This document shows, piece by piece, positions 16,785 to 24,968 of a DNA stretch of 40,305 nucleotides. This stretch comes from an uncultured Synechococcaceae cyanobacterium. GTDB lineage: Bacteria > Cyanobacteriota > Cyanobacteriia > PCC-6307 > Cyanobiaceae. The notes beneath the pieces were generated by a model. It saw only the letters and a program-made list of their open reading frames with translations, searched no databases and was not told the DNA's origin. Within the stretch, counting starts at the first letter, position 1. Each line of letters starts with the position of its first letter. The stretch lies in the NCBI GenBank assembly GCA_902578445.1, contig CACHDC010000010.1, positions 1 through 40,305 of the forward strand, read 5' to 3'. Both the position numbers and the translations under genes were made by a program.

Positions 16785-17675
16785 TTGGCTTTAATAATTC
16801 CAAGTAATTATCACAAGATTAGTGATGTCGAGAAAAATCATATATCTTGGATCGAACCAGAATTGGCAAAAAGACAGGATATACGTCCTCTTAGGATTGG
16901 TATTTTAAATATAATGCCTCTTGGCAAGCAATATGAATTTAACTTACTACATCCACTTGGTTTATCTCCTCTTCAAATTGAGCCAGTTTGGATAAAGCTT
17001 GAAACTCACTCTTATAAAACATGGGATCTTAATCATCTAAATAATCTGTACATAACTTGGGAAGAAGCAAATAATCCAAAACCTTTAGATGGGATCATTA
17101 TTACTGGAGCACCTATTGAGCACCTAGCTTTTGAGGAGGTTAAGTATTGGGACGAATTTGTGAAAATTGTAAATGAAGCCAGAAATTCTTGTGCGAGTAC
17201 TCTTGGATTATGTTGGGCGGGCTTTGCGCTGGCTTATTTGGCAGGGGTTGATAAGCAAGTTTTTGATAGGAAATTATTTGGAGTATTCCCTTTAAAAAGT
17301 CTTGTTCCTGGACACCCTTTGATGGGCACACAAGATGATGAATTTATATGTCCTCAAAGTAGATTTGCGGGATTACCAGATTTGGAAATGGAGAAGGCTC
17401 AAAAAGAAGGGAAATTGAATTTGTTGGCTTATGGAGAAAACGTCGGATATACAATATTTGAATCTAATGATCAAAAACAACTTATGCATTTAGGTCATCC
17501 TGAATATACGGTGCATAGAATTATTAGTGAAATTGAAAGAGACAAAGAAAAGGGAGATGTTCCTCCGCCTAAAAATTTTGATCTAAATAGTTCAAAAACC
17601 GCTTGGAGATCTCATAGGAATTTGCTTTTTCAGCAATGGCTTTGGTTTTGTTATCAACAAGTTAGTCTTAATTAA
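16785..17675 (+). CDS. metA: Homoserine O-acyltransferase, MetA family (predicted acetyl-CoA specific)
   Basis: 296 residues, full length for MetA. The catalytic cysteine C143 lies in LGLCWAGFALAY, and H238 and E240 lie in MHLGHPEY. ILNIMPLGKQYE near 41-52 is the substrate-binding start of the family. At the position that sets acyl-CoA choice the protein has E112 in GAPIEHLAF, as in acetyltransferases such as Bacillus cereus MetA, where E. coli MetA has Gly. O-acetylhomoserine is therefore the predicted product, matching MetY upstream. Start is TTG at 16785. It is preceded by GGAAAGGAGA (16771-16780), an unusually strong Shine-Dalgarno for this genome, which fixes the start. Confidence 0.92.
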   Translation: MALIIPSNYHKISDVEKNHISWIEPELAKRQDIRPLRIGILNIMPLGKQYEFNLLHPLGLSPLQIEPVWIKLETHSYKTWDLNHLNNLYITWEEANNPKPLDGIIITGAPIEHLAFEEVKYWDEFVKIVNEARNSCASTLGLCWAGFALAYLAGVDKQVFDRKLFGVFPLKSLVPGHPLMGTQDDEFICPQSRFAGLPDLEMEKAQKEGKLNLLAYGENVGYTIFESNDQKQLMHLGHPEYTVHRIISEIERDKEKGDVPPPKNFDLNSSKTAWRSHRNLLFQQWLWFCYQQVSLN

Positions 17676-17680
17676 CTTTT

Positions 17681-19246
17681 TTAATGAGCGCTTTCCATAC
17701 CACCTAGTCTTTCGAATAAGTTAAGACTTTCTTTATTTAATCCTACAATTTCAACTTTAGAACCACCATTCTGGAATTTTCTAATAATTTGCTCAAGAGC
17801 AACAACGCCACTTTGATCCCAAATATGAGCTGAAGACATATCAATTACAATATTTTCAGGATGTTCATGAATATCAAATCCTTGTAAAAAATAAATTTTA
17901 CTTACAAAAAATAGTTGCCCTTTTACTTTGTAGGTAATCAAATTATTTTCTTTAGCTCTTGAGACAGTTATAACTTTTGCGACTTTTCTGCTGAAAAGAA
18001 TTGCAGCTAATGCAACTCCTGCAATAACTCCAAGCGCAAGGTTATGAGGTTTTGTTAGCATTGTAACTGCAAATGTCATAAGCATTACTGCAGTATCGCT
18101 TTTAGGTATCTTTCTAATATTTTTTAATCCATTTATATCTGCTGTACTTATTGCGATTGTTATCATGATTGCTACTAAAGCAGCCATTGGTATTGCTCCA
18201 ATCCAAGACTTCAAGAGGATAATCATAATTAGTAAAGATATACCTGAGGAGAGGGTTGATAATCTAGATTTGCCACCATTTTCAGTATTCATAACAGATT
18301 GCCCAACTAAGGCACATCCTGCCATCCCACCAAATAAGGATGCCACAATATTCGCGATTCCCTGTCCTCTTGCTTCTTTATTTTTATTAGAACTTGTATC
18401 AGTTACATCGTCTAAAATGTCTTGAGTTAAAAAGGTTTCCATTAAACCTACGAGAGATATTGCAAGTGAAGTCGGTAAAATTATCCCTAATGTTTCAAGA
18501 CTAAAAGGTACTTTCCCATTTTCTATTGATCCAAAAGGGAGAGAAATACTTGGTAATCCATCAGGTAATTTACCCAAATCGCTAACTGTTGGGACATCTA
18601 GATTAAAGAATATGCTTATAAGAGTAATTACTACTATTGCGATAAGTTGAGATGGGACTACTTTTGTAATTTTTGGGAGCCCATAGATAATCACTAATCC
18701 TAGGATTACAAGAATCCAAACTACTGGAATCTGAGAGTTAATTGGATATTGACTGATAGTTTGTTCAACTAATACTTTTGATTCTTTAATACCTATTCCT
18801 AACTGAGGTAGTTGTGCTTGAAATATTAAAAGTGCCAATGCATTTACAAATCCACTTAATACTCCTGTTGGAACGAATCGCATTTGGTAGGCAAGTCTTA
18901 AATATCCCCAAAGAATTTGGAATATTCCAGTTAATATTCCAGCCGCAATAAGATATGGGACTCCTAATCCAGGAGCTTGTGATTCTCCATAAGCAACAAG
19001 TCCAGTCATTAAAAGAGCTGTTGAACCTGTGGCTGAAGTAATCATCCCCCTTCTTCCTCCAACAATCGCAATTGTTATAGATAAGCAAAATGCACCAAAA
19101 AGTCCAACTTTAGGATCTACACCAGCTATACCTGAAAAAGCAATTGCTTCTGGGATCATTGCAAAGGCTACAACTAAGCCAGAGAGAATATTTGACTTTG
19201 GATCATCTAACCAATTTTTAGATAAATATCTTGAGAAATTTGACAT
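17681..19246 (-). CDS. SulP-family anion transporter with C-terminal STAS domain
   Basis: 521 residues. About 10-14 membrane segments come first, including LSGLVVAFAMIPEAIAFSGI (the TM1 SulP signature), GGRRGMITSATGSTALLM (TM3 region) and the core motif VASLFGGMAGCALVGQSVMN. A hydrophilic STAS domain spans about 435-521 with IDMSSAHIWDQSGVVALEQI. Family members move sulfate or bicarbonate (BicA type) in the plasma membrane, and the sequence does not settle which. Its convergent position 5 bp after metA may suggest sulfate, but proximity on opposite strands is weak evidence. In a sea-water organism bicarbonate uptake is just as reasonable. Confidence 0.9.
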   Translation of the reverse strand: MSNFSRYLSKNWLDDPKSNILSGLVVAFAMIPEAIAFSGIAGVDPKVGLFGAFCLSITIAIVGGRRGMITSATGSTALLMTGLVAYGESQAPGLGVPYLIAAGILTGIFQILWGYLRLAYQMRFVPTGVLSGFVNALALLIFQAQLPQLGIGIKESKVLVEQTISQYPINSQIPVVWILVILGLVIIYGLPKITKVVPSQLIAIVVITLISIFFNLDVPTVSDLGKLPDGLPSISLPFGSIENGKVPFSLETLGIILPTSLAISLVGLMETFLTQDILDDVTDTSSNKNKEARGQGIANIVASLFGGMAGCALVGQSVMNTENGGKSRLSTLSSGISLLIMIILLKSWIGAIPMAALVAIMITIAISTADINGLKNIRKIPKSDTAVMLMTFAVTMLTKPHNLALGVIAGVALAAILFSRKVAKVITVSRAKENNLITYKVKGQLFFVSKIYFLQGFDIHEHPENIVIDMSSAHIWDQSGVVALEQIIRKFQNGGSKVEIVGLNKESLNLFERLGGMESAH

Positions 19247-19276
19247 TTTAAGTTTCTTTATAATTAAGAAGTTACC

Positions 19277-19423
19277 TCATAGAGGAGGCAAAATACCTTG
19301 TGGGTCAAAAATATTCTTTAAAGTTTTTAATTCGTTCATTCTATTTCCAAAGGCTAATGTAATTTCTTCTTCATGAGAATTCAAATGATTATGCAATTGG
19401 GCTAAGTGAATATTTGGATAAAA
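19277..19423 (-). pseudogene. Displaced C-terminus of the FAD oxidase (berberine-bridge-like tail) after a one-base frameshift
   Basis: In a different minus-strand frame from the gene upstream, 48 residues run from FYPNIHLAQLHNHL to NELKTLKNIFDPQGILPPL and a TGA at 19277-19279. LK-IFDPQGIL is the classic last segment of FAD-dependent oxidases with a berberine-bridge (BBE) tail, and YPNIHL follows directly on the helix KSWSKLKK of the upstream frame. The junction is the A-run (T426-431 on the plus strand, at 19426-19431); one A fewer would join the frames. Confidence 0.8.
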
Positions 19424-20552
19424 CCTTTTTTAGCTTACTCCATGATTTATAAATCCATTCCAGAGCGACCTCTTTTTCTTGAAGATCATTTTTTTTCCAT
19501 GATGCATATATCCATGGTTTCCAAGTGCTTTTTCTATGAACAAAAAAGCTTGCTCCATGATTTAACTTTTTAGTTTTACCACCTAGTTGTTGAGAAGCAA
19601 TATAACAGGAATTATTAGGTTTATTATCCATTATTTCACTTAAACATTTTATAAAAATTGGGATATCATTTTTTAAATCTTCTCCAAGAAGACTAATTAC
19701 CTCAGAATGGTTATTTGCATTCAGCTCATATAAATCCAATTCCTTTGGAAAAAAATTAATTTTGTTAAAGTTTTCATAAAATTGTTTTTCTAGAGCAGGA
19801 AATTTGTCTAGAAGCATTAATTTTTCCTCTGTTCTTTTATCCTCTAAATTATTGAGTTCAGCAAAAATATATATATAAATTTTTTGGGCATAAATCCATT
19901 GAAGACTAAAATTTTCTGGAAATTTCTCTGATATTTTTATTATTTCTGAAAGTTCATTTAGATTTACAAATCCTTCAATAACCTTTATTGGATTAGATTG
20001 AATAGTCTTAAGTTCTATTTCGGTAATAATTGAAAAGAAGGGTGCTGCTCCTTTAATCGCTTCCCAAATTAATTGTTCTTCTGGATTTATTTGATTTTTT
20101 TTTAAAGAGATAAATGTGCCATTTCCCAAGAAACCTTTTATTGATTCAATATTATCAATGGCTAATCCGTAGGCTCTACTGAGCGGGCTTACTCCACCAG
20201 TAAGTATATAGCCTGCTCCAGGAAGTTTAGAAAGTCCGATTGGAAAACTTCGATTATATTTTTGTAAATGATTTACTAGATCCCCCATTATTACTCCACC
20301 TCCAATTGTTACTAAATTGGTTTTTTTATCTAGGTGAATTTTGTTGTAATTTTTTCTTAGATCAAGAGTTGTAAAACCATTTTTCGCGCAACTAGAGGTG
20401 GTACCTCCACTACATACGCAAAGGTGCTCGAATTCTGCATTAGAATAGTTATCCTCATAAAATAAGGACTCATCAACGTCAAAAATTAATTTCTTTAATT
20501 TTGCATCTTTTGAGTTGATATTTGGAACTTCAAGCAAACTATTATTTTTCAC
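19389..20552 (-). CDS. FAD-linked oxidase (PCMH/BBE type), frameshifted near its end
   Basis: 387 residues as read. The N-terminal half is a PCMH-type FAD domain: a diverged CSGGTTSSCAKNGF, then LVTIGGGVIMGDLVNHLQ and LPGAGYILTGGVSPLSRAYGLAIDNI, the second FAD-contacting segment. Later residues form the substrate domain. The frame ends ...LSKYSLSPIA, where the family's closing tail is expected; that tail is present in the next frame (19277-19423). Either the sequence has one extra A in a six-A run, or the gene is truncated or needs slippage. The substrate is unknown. The usual flavin-linking His is not evident. It is divergent from cbiX with a 47-bp gap. Confidence 0.82.
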   Translation of the reverse strand: MKNNSLLEVPNINSKDAKLKKLIFDVDESLFYEDNYSNAEFEHLCVCSGGTTSSCAKNGFTTLDLRKNYNKIHLDKKTNLVTIGGGVIMGDLVNHLQKYNRSFPIGLSKLPGAGYILTGGVSPLSRAYGLAIDNIESIKGFLGNGTFISLKKNQINPEEQLIWEAIKGAAPFFSIITEIELKTIQSNPIKVIEGFVNLNELSEIIKISEKFPENFSLQWIYAQKIYIYIFAELNNLEDKRTEEKLMLLDKFPALEKQFYENFNKINFFPKELDLYELNANNHSEVISLLGEDLKNDIPIFIKCLSEIMDNKPNNSCYIASQQLGGKTKKLNHGASFFVHRKSTWKPWIYASWKKNDLQEKEVALEWIYKSWSKLKKVLSKYSLSPIA

Positions 20553-20599
20553 TACATGATATTGTTCTTTACTATTATGGTATAAGTAATAACTAGATT

Positions 20600-21724
20600 T
20601 TGGATAATTTTGATTCGAAGTTAAATAATCAAGTCGCGATACTTATCTGTGGACACGGTAGTAGAAATAAACTAGCCATTACTGAATTTCAAGAATTAAC
20701 TAAGTTTATCCAAAAAAGATATCCAAATTTTTTGGTTGAATATGGTTTCTTGGAATTCGCTAAACCTTCACTTGTTGATGCTTTAGACAAATTAAGAGAT
20801 CTTTCTATAAAAAAAGTAATTGCAATACCCGCAATGCTTTTCGCTGCTGGGCATGTGAAAAATGATATACCTAGCTTGCTTATGAATTATTCAAGTAAAA
20901 CAGGTATTGAAATAATTTATGGGAGAGAATTAGGTATTAATAATTTAATGATTAGTGCAGCTTGTGAAAGAGTTAAAGATGTATTCAAACAAAATAATAC
21001 TCTCAAACCTGAAGAATCATTATTAGTTGTTGTTGGTAGAGGTTCTTCTGACCCAGATGCGAATTCCAATGTTTCAAAAATTACGAGAATGATCGTAGAA
21101 GGTATTGGTTTAGGGTGGGGGGAAACAGTTTTTTCTGGAGTAACTTTCCCTCTAGTTGAACCTGGCTTGAAAAATGTTGTGAGACTTGGTTATAAAAATA
21201 TAATTATTTTTCCTTATTTCCTTTTCTCAGGTGTCCTTGTCACAAGAATAAAAAGGCAAAGTGATTTAGTTGCCATTAATAATCCAAATATTTTATTTAT
21301 ACATGCAAAATATCTTTCATCACAGTCTTATGTGGTCGACACTTTTGTAGAAAGGATTGAAGAGATTCTTAATGACGAAGGTAATAATTTTATGAATTGC
21401 TCAACTTGTAAATATAGATCAAATTTATTTGGCTTTGAAAAAGAAGTTGGAATGGTACAAGAAAGTCATCATGACTATGTAGAGGGCTTGGGTATCAGTT
21501 GTGATTTATGTGATCCTGAATGTAATGGTGCTTGTGAAACACAAAATCAAATCCCAACTCATAACCATGAAAAATCAAACTCAAGAGAAAGAGATAACTT
21601 AGAACATGAACATGTAGAGGCTCATCAACATGAACATAATCACAATCACCATCATCATAGTATTTATCCAAACTCAAAACACCCTTTAGGACCTGTCACG
21701 CTTCGCTTGCCTAATAAAGACTAA
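20600..21724 (+). CDS. cbiX: Sirohydrochlorin chelatase CbiX-like, with cysteine motifs and His-rich tail
   Basis: 374 residues, the long CbiX form with two related chelatase halves. AILICGHGSRNKLAI (about 13-27) and VVVGRGSSDPDAN (about 143-155) are the two substrate/metal-binding loops. FAAGHVKNDIP has the second metal histidine, and FLFSGVLVTRIKRQ repeats it in the other half. After residue 265 come CSTCKY and CDLCDPECNGAC, possible metal or Fe-S ligands, then a tail with about fifteen histidines (HQHEHNHNHHHH). It inserts Co or Fe into sirohydrochlorin for cobamide or siroheme; the His tail is likely a metal store. Start is TTG at 20600; an in-frame ATG is absent nearby. Confidence 0.88.
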   Translation: MDNFDSKLNNQVAILICGHGSRNKLAITEFQELTKFIQKRYPNFLVEYGFLEFAKPSLVDALDKLRDLSIKKVIAIPAMLFAAGHVKNDIPSLLMNYSSKTGIEIIYGRELGINNLMISAACERVKDVFKQNNTLKPEESLLVVVGRGSSDPDANSNVSKITRMIVEGIGLGWGETVFSGVTFPLVEPGLKNVVRLGYKNIIIFPYFLFSGVLVTRIKRQSDLVAINNPNILFIHAKYLSSQSYVVDTFVERIEEILNDEGNNFMNCSTCKYRSNLFGFEKEVGMVQESHHDYVEGLGISCDLCDPECNGACETQNQIPTHNHEKSNSRERDNLEHEHVEAHQHEHNHNHHHHSIYPNSKHPLGPVTLRLPNKD

Positions 21725-22049
21725 ATCTTAAGAAAATCCGTTTAAAATCAATGAATCATCCGTCTCTTTCTCGACTTAGTCTTAATAGACTCAGTATATA
21801 TAAGTATTCTTAATATAAAATTTTGAAAGTATTTTGAGCTAGATTTTCCACAATTTAGAGGTTGTTTTCCACGTCCAAATCCACATTGGATTAGAACTGC
21901 CAGTATTTTTCAAAAAAAACAGGACTTCAACATTATTGTTGACTTTTCTTAAAGATCTATTCAATTTCCTTATTTGAAAAGGAAGTTTTTTGAAAACAGA
22001 CTTATAACATGAGTCTCATTTGATAATTTGAAAAGTTTTACAGCAGATA
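21725..22049. other. 325-bp intergenic region with DnaA-box-like cluster
   Basis: No gene is seen on either strand. A small hairpin AGTCT-TAAT-AGACT lies at 21777-21790, too weak for a terminator. Three same-orientation DnaA-box-like 9-mers lie at 21844-21885 (separate entry). The 160 bp before the DUF2811 gene are AT-rich with no clear promoter. Confidence 0.5.
21844..21885 (+). promoter_or_regulatory. Cluster of three DnaA-box-like sites
   Basis: TTTTCCACA (21844-21852), TTTTCCACG (21865-21873) and AAATCCACA (21877-21885) share one orientation, with start-to-start spacings of 21 and 12 bp. TTTTCCACA is the DnaA box form used in cyanobacteria. No dnaA or dnaN is here, so this is unlikely to be the main origin; a DnaA-regulated promoter or a titration site fits better. 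Confidence 0.5.
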
Positions 22050-22364
22050 TTGTTTGATTTTTTTAGAAAAAAACATCATTATGTTTATGTTGAAAATTAT
22101 AGATTTATGGATCCAACCAGCCAATCAAACTTAACTGATAAGAAACTTGTAGAGTGCTCTTCAAATAAAGTCTCTTTAGAAACAGAGCTTTCAGAAACTC
22201 TTTATAATACTATGAAAGATTTCGTATTAAGTAACCCAACTTGGGATCAATATAAGCTTATAAATTCAGCATTAGCTACTTTTCTCGTTCAAAACGGATG
22301 TACAGATAATTCTGTCTCAGAAATTTATTTAAATCAATTATTTACACCTTCTAATTCTTTTTAA
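22050..22364 (+). CDS. DUF2811-family cyanobacterial protein
   Basis: 104 residues. Residues about 40-98 match the small cyanobacterial DUF2811 pattern: VSLETELSETLYNTMKDFV, then NPTWDQYKLINSALATFLVQNG and ISEIYLNQLF-like ending (VSEIYLNQLF). The fold looks like a ribbon-helix-helix or other all-helical small domain and its function is unknown. The first 35 residues are variable. TTG at 22050 is the longest start; ATG at residue 20 is a shorter option that keeps the whole domain. The final 14 bp overlap the convergent GMC oxidoreductase gene. DnaA-like boxes lie about 165 bp upstream. Confidence 0.75.
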   Translation: MFDFFRKKHHYVYVENYRFMDPTSQSNLTDKKLVECSSNKVSLETELSETLYNTMKDFVLSNPTWDQYKLINSALATFLVQNGCTDNSVSEIYLNQLFTPSNSF

Positions 22365-23991
22365 TATTTAAACAGGCTCTTCTACTCAAAGCCATCATCG
22401 TGAGTGTGGGGCTTTGCCAAGATGATGTGGGCCAGCATGCTCCATCTAGTACAAGTACATTCTTGCATCTCCATAATCTATTAAATTTATCAACTACGCT
22501 ATTTTCTTCATTAACCCCCATTGGAGCTCCCCCTACTTCATGAATGTAATATCCAGGAGGAGGAGGACTATCTGAAAATGCGATCAATTCTTTTGTAAAA
22601 AAACTCCCTAATGGGATATTTATTAGTTCATTAATATTTTTTATTTCTCCATTTGCAGCTGTGATTGATTTTCGTATTGTGTTTTCCATATGTTTAGCCA
22701 TGTTTAACTCATTTTCGCTCCATTCGAATTCAATGTAGGGAATTGGGATACCCCATTCATCTGTTTTTCTTGAGAGAGAAACTGAGTTTTTTTCTCTAGG
22801 AAGGACTTCACCGTGGGCGATAAGAAAGCCAATGGATGTGTTTGTGTCTTTTTGCAAAAATTTAGGTATCCCTAATCGATCAATTGCCCCCCAGATCCCA
22901 TAACCTCTATGGAAATTTATGTCGTCAATTTTGGGTAAATTTGAACCGAATGGAATAAAGAAGCTGCCTGCTCCTGAAAGATCGGGAGTATTATCTAATG
23001 TTTTTCCTGCGTTATTTGTTTTTGGGACTGAAAAAAATCTACAGATAGATATATGGTCCATAAGATATTTACCTAATTTCCCAGAATTATCTTTAAAACC
23101 TGAGGAATTTGATTTATATTCTGAGTTCAGTAGTATTCTGAGTGTTGAAATTGTTGATGCGCAAAGAAGAATTAAATCACAATTCAATACTTCTTTGTGT
23201 CCATTTTCTAAGTTTACAATCGTTAGTTTTGATGCAAGCTCTGTGATCTTGTTAATCTCAAAAGATTCCGCTAGGTGATTCGAAATTATTTGAACATTCC
23301 CAGTATCTAAGGCTTTTTTTAAAGTGCTTCCTATACTAGAGGATCTAGGCCATTTTTTATCTTTTACTGATGAATTACGGTCAAATCCTCTTGATTGCAT
23401 GAATGGATAGTTTAATGTTGATTTAACTTTGCTGCCAAAAATATTTTCGTTTTCTGTAAGAGGTATTTCACCACTATATTTACCGTTTGGAACTTCTTTA
23501 ATGTCATCTTTTCGTCCATATATGCCACAGAAATTTTCAATGAAATCATAGTGAGGGGATAGCTCATCGTATGAAATAGGCCAGTTTGGTCCGAATCCAT
23601 CTTTTTTAGCCGGTTGAAAATCTTCTGAGGAAAGTCTTAATGTTATGCCTCCCCACGTTAATGATCTCCCTCCAAATTGTTTGCCTTGGGTCCAAAGAAA
23701 TGGCTTTTTTGGGGGGAAGTCATAAGGATGCTTCAATTCATTTGAATATAAGTCAGGATTATTTTTCCAATAACCAGGATGTTGGCATTGATTTGCATGT
23801 TTTTTTGTTAAAACTCCGGATAATCTTTTTAATGTACTTTTAGGCTCATTATTACTAGCTTCATGCCTTTTAACTTGAGGCCCTGCTTCTATAACTAAAA
23901 CTTTTATCCCCTGCTCTGCCAATGTAAGTGCTGCTATTCCTCCAGTAGCTCCAGAACCAACAACAATTGCATCATAAGGACTTATATCCAA
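22351..23991 (-). CDS. GMC-family FAD-dependent oxidoreductase
   Basis: 546 residues. The N-terminal ADP-binding motif is VVGSGATGGIAALTLAEQG, with VIEAG after it. QGKQFGGRSLTWGGITLRLS is the GMC signature 1 region. CASTISTLRILLNS is the second FAD segment, and HEVGGAPMGVNEENSVVDK with NVLVLDGACWPTSSWQSPT is the C-terminal GMC signature with the catalytic region. It belongs to the glucose-methanol-choline oxidoreductases that act on alcohols or sugars; the substrate is unknown. No partner gluconate-dehydrogenase small subunit is nearby and no signal peptide is seen, so it is probably cytoplasmic. Start is TTG at 23991. Confidence 0.9.
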   Translation of the reverse strand: MDISPYDAIVVGSGATGGIAALTLAEQGIKVLVIEAGPQVKRHEASNNEPKSTLKRLSGVLTKKHANQCQHPGYWKNNPDLYSNELKHPYDFPPKKPFLWTQGKQFGGRSLTWGGITLRLSSEDFQPAKKDGFGPNWPISYDELSPHYDFIENFCGIYGRKDDIKEVPNGKYSGEIPLTENENIFGSKVKSTLNYPFMQSRGFDRNSSVKDKKWPRSSSIGSTLKKALDTGNVQIISNHLAESFEINKITELASKLTIVNLENGHKEVLNCDLILLCASTISTLRILLNSEYKSNSSGFKDNSGKLGKYLMDHISICRFFSVPKTNNAGKTLDNTPDLSGAGSFFIPFGSNLPKIDDINFHRGYGIWGAIDRLGIPKFLQKDTNTSIGFLIAHGEVLPREKNSVSLSRKTDEWGIPIPYIEFEWSENELNMAKHMENTIRKSITAANGEIKNINELINIPLGSFFTKELIAFSDSPPPPGYYIHEVGGAPMGVNEENSVVDKFNRLWRCKNVLVLDGACWPTSSWQSPTLTMMALSRRACLNIKKN

Positions 23992-24097
23992 AACCTAGTT
24001 CGTGATTTGTTATTTCAATAAATATAGCATTCAGTAAATAATAAATTTTTAGATTTCAGCTTAAGAAGTTAGAATTTATTGAAATACTACTCAAAAT

Positions 24098-24571
24098 ATG
24101 AGATTTATAATTTTAACTGTTTTAATGATTGTTTTAACGCTCCCTTCTAGAAGCTTCGCTGCATTGGATTATGGTAAACAATCCTTAATAGGAGCTGATT
24201 TTTCTGGATCTGACTTAAAAGGGGCAACGTTCTATTTGACTGATTTACAAGATGCAAATTTATCAGATTGTGAGCTCCAAAATGCTACTCTTTATGGAGC
24301 AAAATTGAAAGATACTAATTTAAGTAACTCCAACTTAAGAGAAGTAACTTTAGACTCGGCTATTTTAGATGGAACAGATTTATCAAATACTAACTTAGAG
24401 GATTCATTTGCTTATAGTACACAGTTTGAAAATGTAAAAATACAAGGCGCAGACTTCACAAATGTTTTTTTACCAAAAGATATTATTAGAAAATTTTGTG
24501 AAAGTGCCACTGGAACTAATCCAATCACAAATAGAGATACCAGAGAAACTTTAGAGTGCGATTACAATTGA
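24098..24571 (+). CDS. Exported pentapeptide-repeat protein, thylakoid-lumen type
   Basis: 157 residues. A signal peptide (FIILTVLMIVLTLPSRSFA, then ALDYG) is followed by about fourteen A(D/N)LXX-type repeats such as LIGADFSGSDLKGATF and LQDANLSDCELQNATL, forming a right-handed four-sided helix. The C-terminal cap FCESATGTNPITNRDTRETL matches lumenal pentapeptide proteins like plant TL15/TL17. It most likely works in the thylakoid lumen or periplasm; the biochemical role is unknown. It is divergent from the GMC gene and ends 2 bp before the convergent next gene. Confidence 0.9.
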   Translation: MRFIILTVLMIVLTLPSRSFAALDYGKQSLIGADFSGSDLKGATFYLTDLQDANLSDCELQNATLYGAKLKDTNLSNSNLREVTLDSAILDGTDLSNTNLEDSFAYSTQFENVKIQGADFTNVFLPKDIIRKFCESATGTNPITNRDTRETLECDYN

Positions 24572-24573
24572 AT

Positions 24574-24966
24574 TTATGCACATACAAGTTCTTTTTTGAT
24601 TTTTCTTTGCTTATAAAGTGATCTTCCAACAGGCCAACCTAAAGTTGATAAATGCCTAATTAAAGAACTTGAGTATTTGAAATAAAAATTGTCTGAATAT
24701 TTGATGCCAAGTTCTTTTAGAGTGGTTATTAATAAACATAGATCTTTCTTTTTGCCTTTTTTCATATCCAATAATATTAATGCTTCACTTGATAATTTTT
24801 TTTCTAGAACCTTATCATTTTCAGCAAAACCAACTTTAAGTGAATTAAATTCATCAGAATAAAGAGTATAAATTATTCCATCTTTGTATTTATCTACTGA
24901 AGTATCTACGTTAAATCTTGATGATATTAATGTTTTGTATCCTTTAATGATTTTTCTGTTATGCAT
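24574..24966 (-). CDS. Small GIY-YIG-like (T5orf172-type) protein, second gene of a pair
   Basis: 130 residues. DGIIYTLYSDEFNSLKVGFAEND (about 29-51) has the layout of a GIY-YIG first hairpin: a GIIYTL strand, then KVGF in place of YIG. LGWPVGRSLYKQRKIKKEL near the end is basic and could contact nucleic acid. The usual catalytic residues are not convincing. It starts 2 bp after the stop of the RHH-like gene, so the two are translated as a unit. That arrangement (small RHH DNA binder first, nuclease-fold protein second) resembles toxin-antitoxin pairs, but is not proof of one. Confidence 0.65.
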   Translation of the reverse strand: MHNRKIIKGYKTLISSRFNVDTSVDKYKDGIIYTLYSDEFNSLKVGFAENDKVLEKKLSSEALILLDMKKGKKKDLCLLITTLKELGIKYSDNFYFKYSSSLIRHLSTLGWPVGRSLYKQRKIKKELVCA

Positions 24967-24968
24967 AA

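Noticed and set aside
19425..19433. A AAA AAG heptamer like a programmed -1 frameshift site in the FAD oxidase
   Set aside because: The -1 frame reaches a TAG after seven codons; the intact tail is in the +1 frame, so classic -1 frameshifting would not restore the protein.
21777..21790. AGTCT-TAAT-AGACT hairpin after cbiX as terminator
   Set aside because: Five-pair stem without a following T-run.
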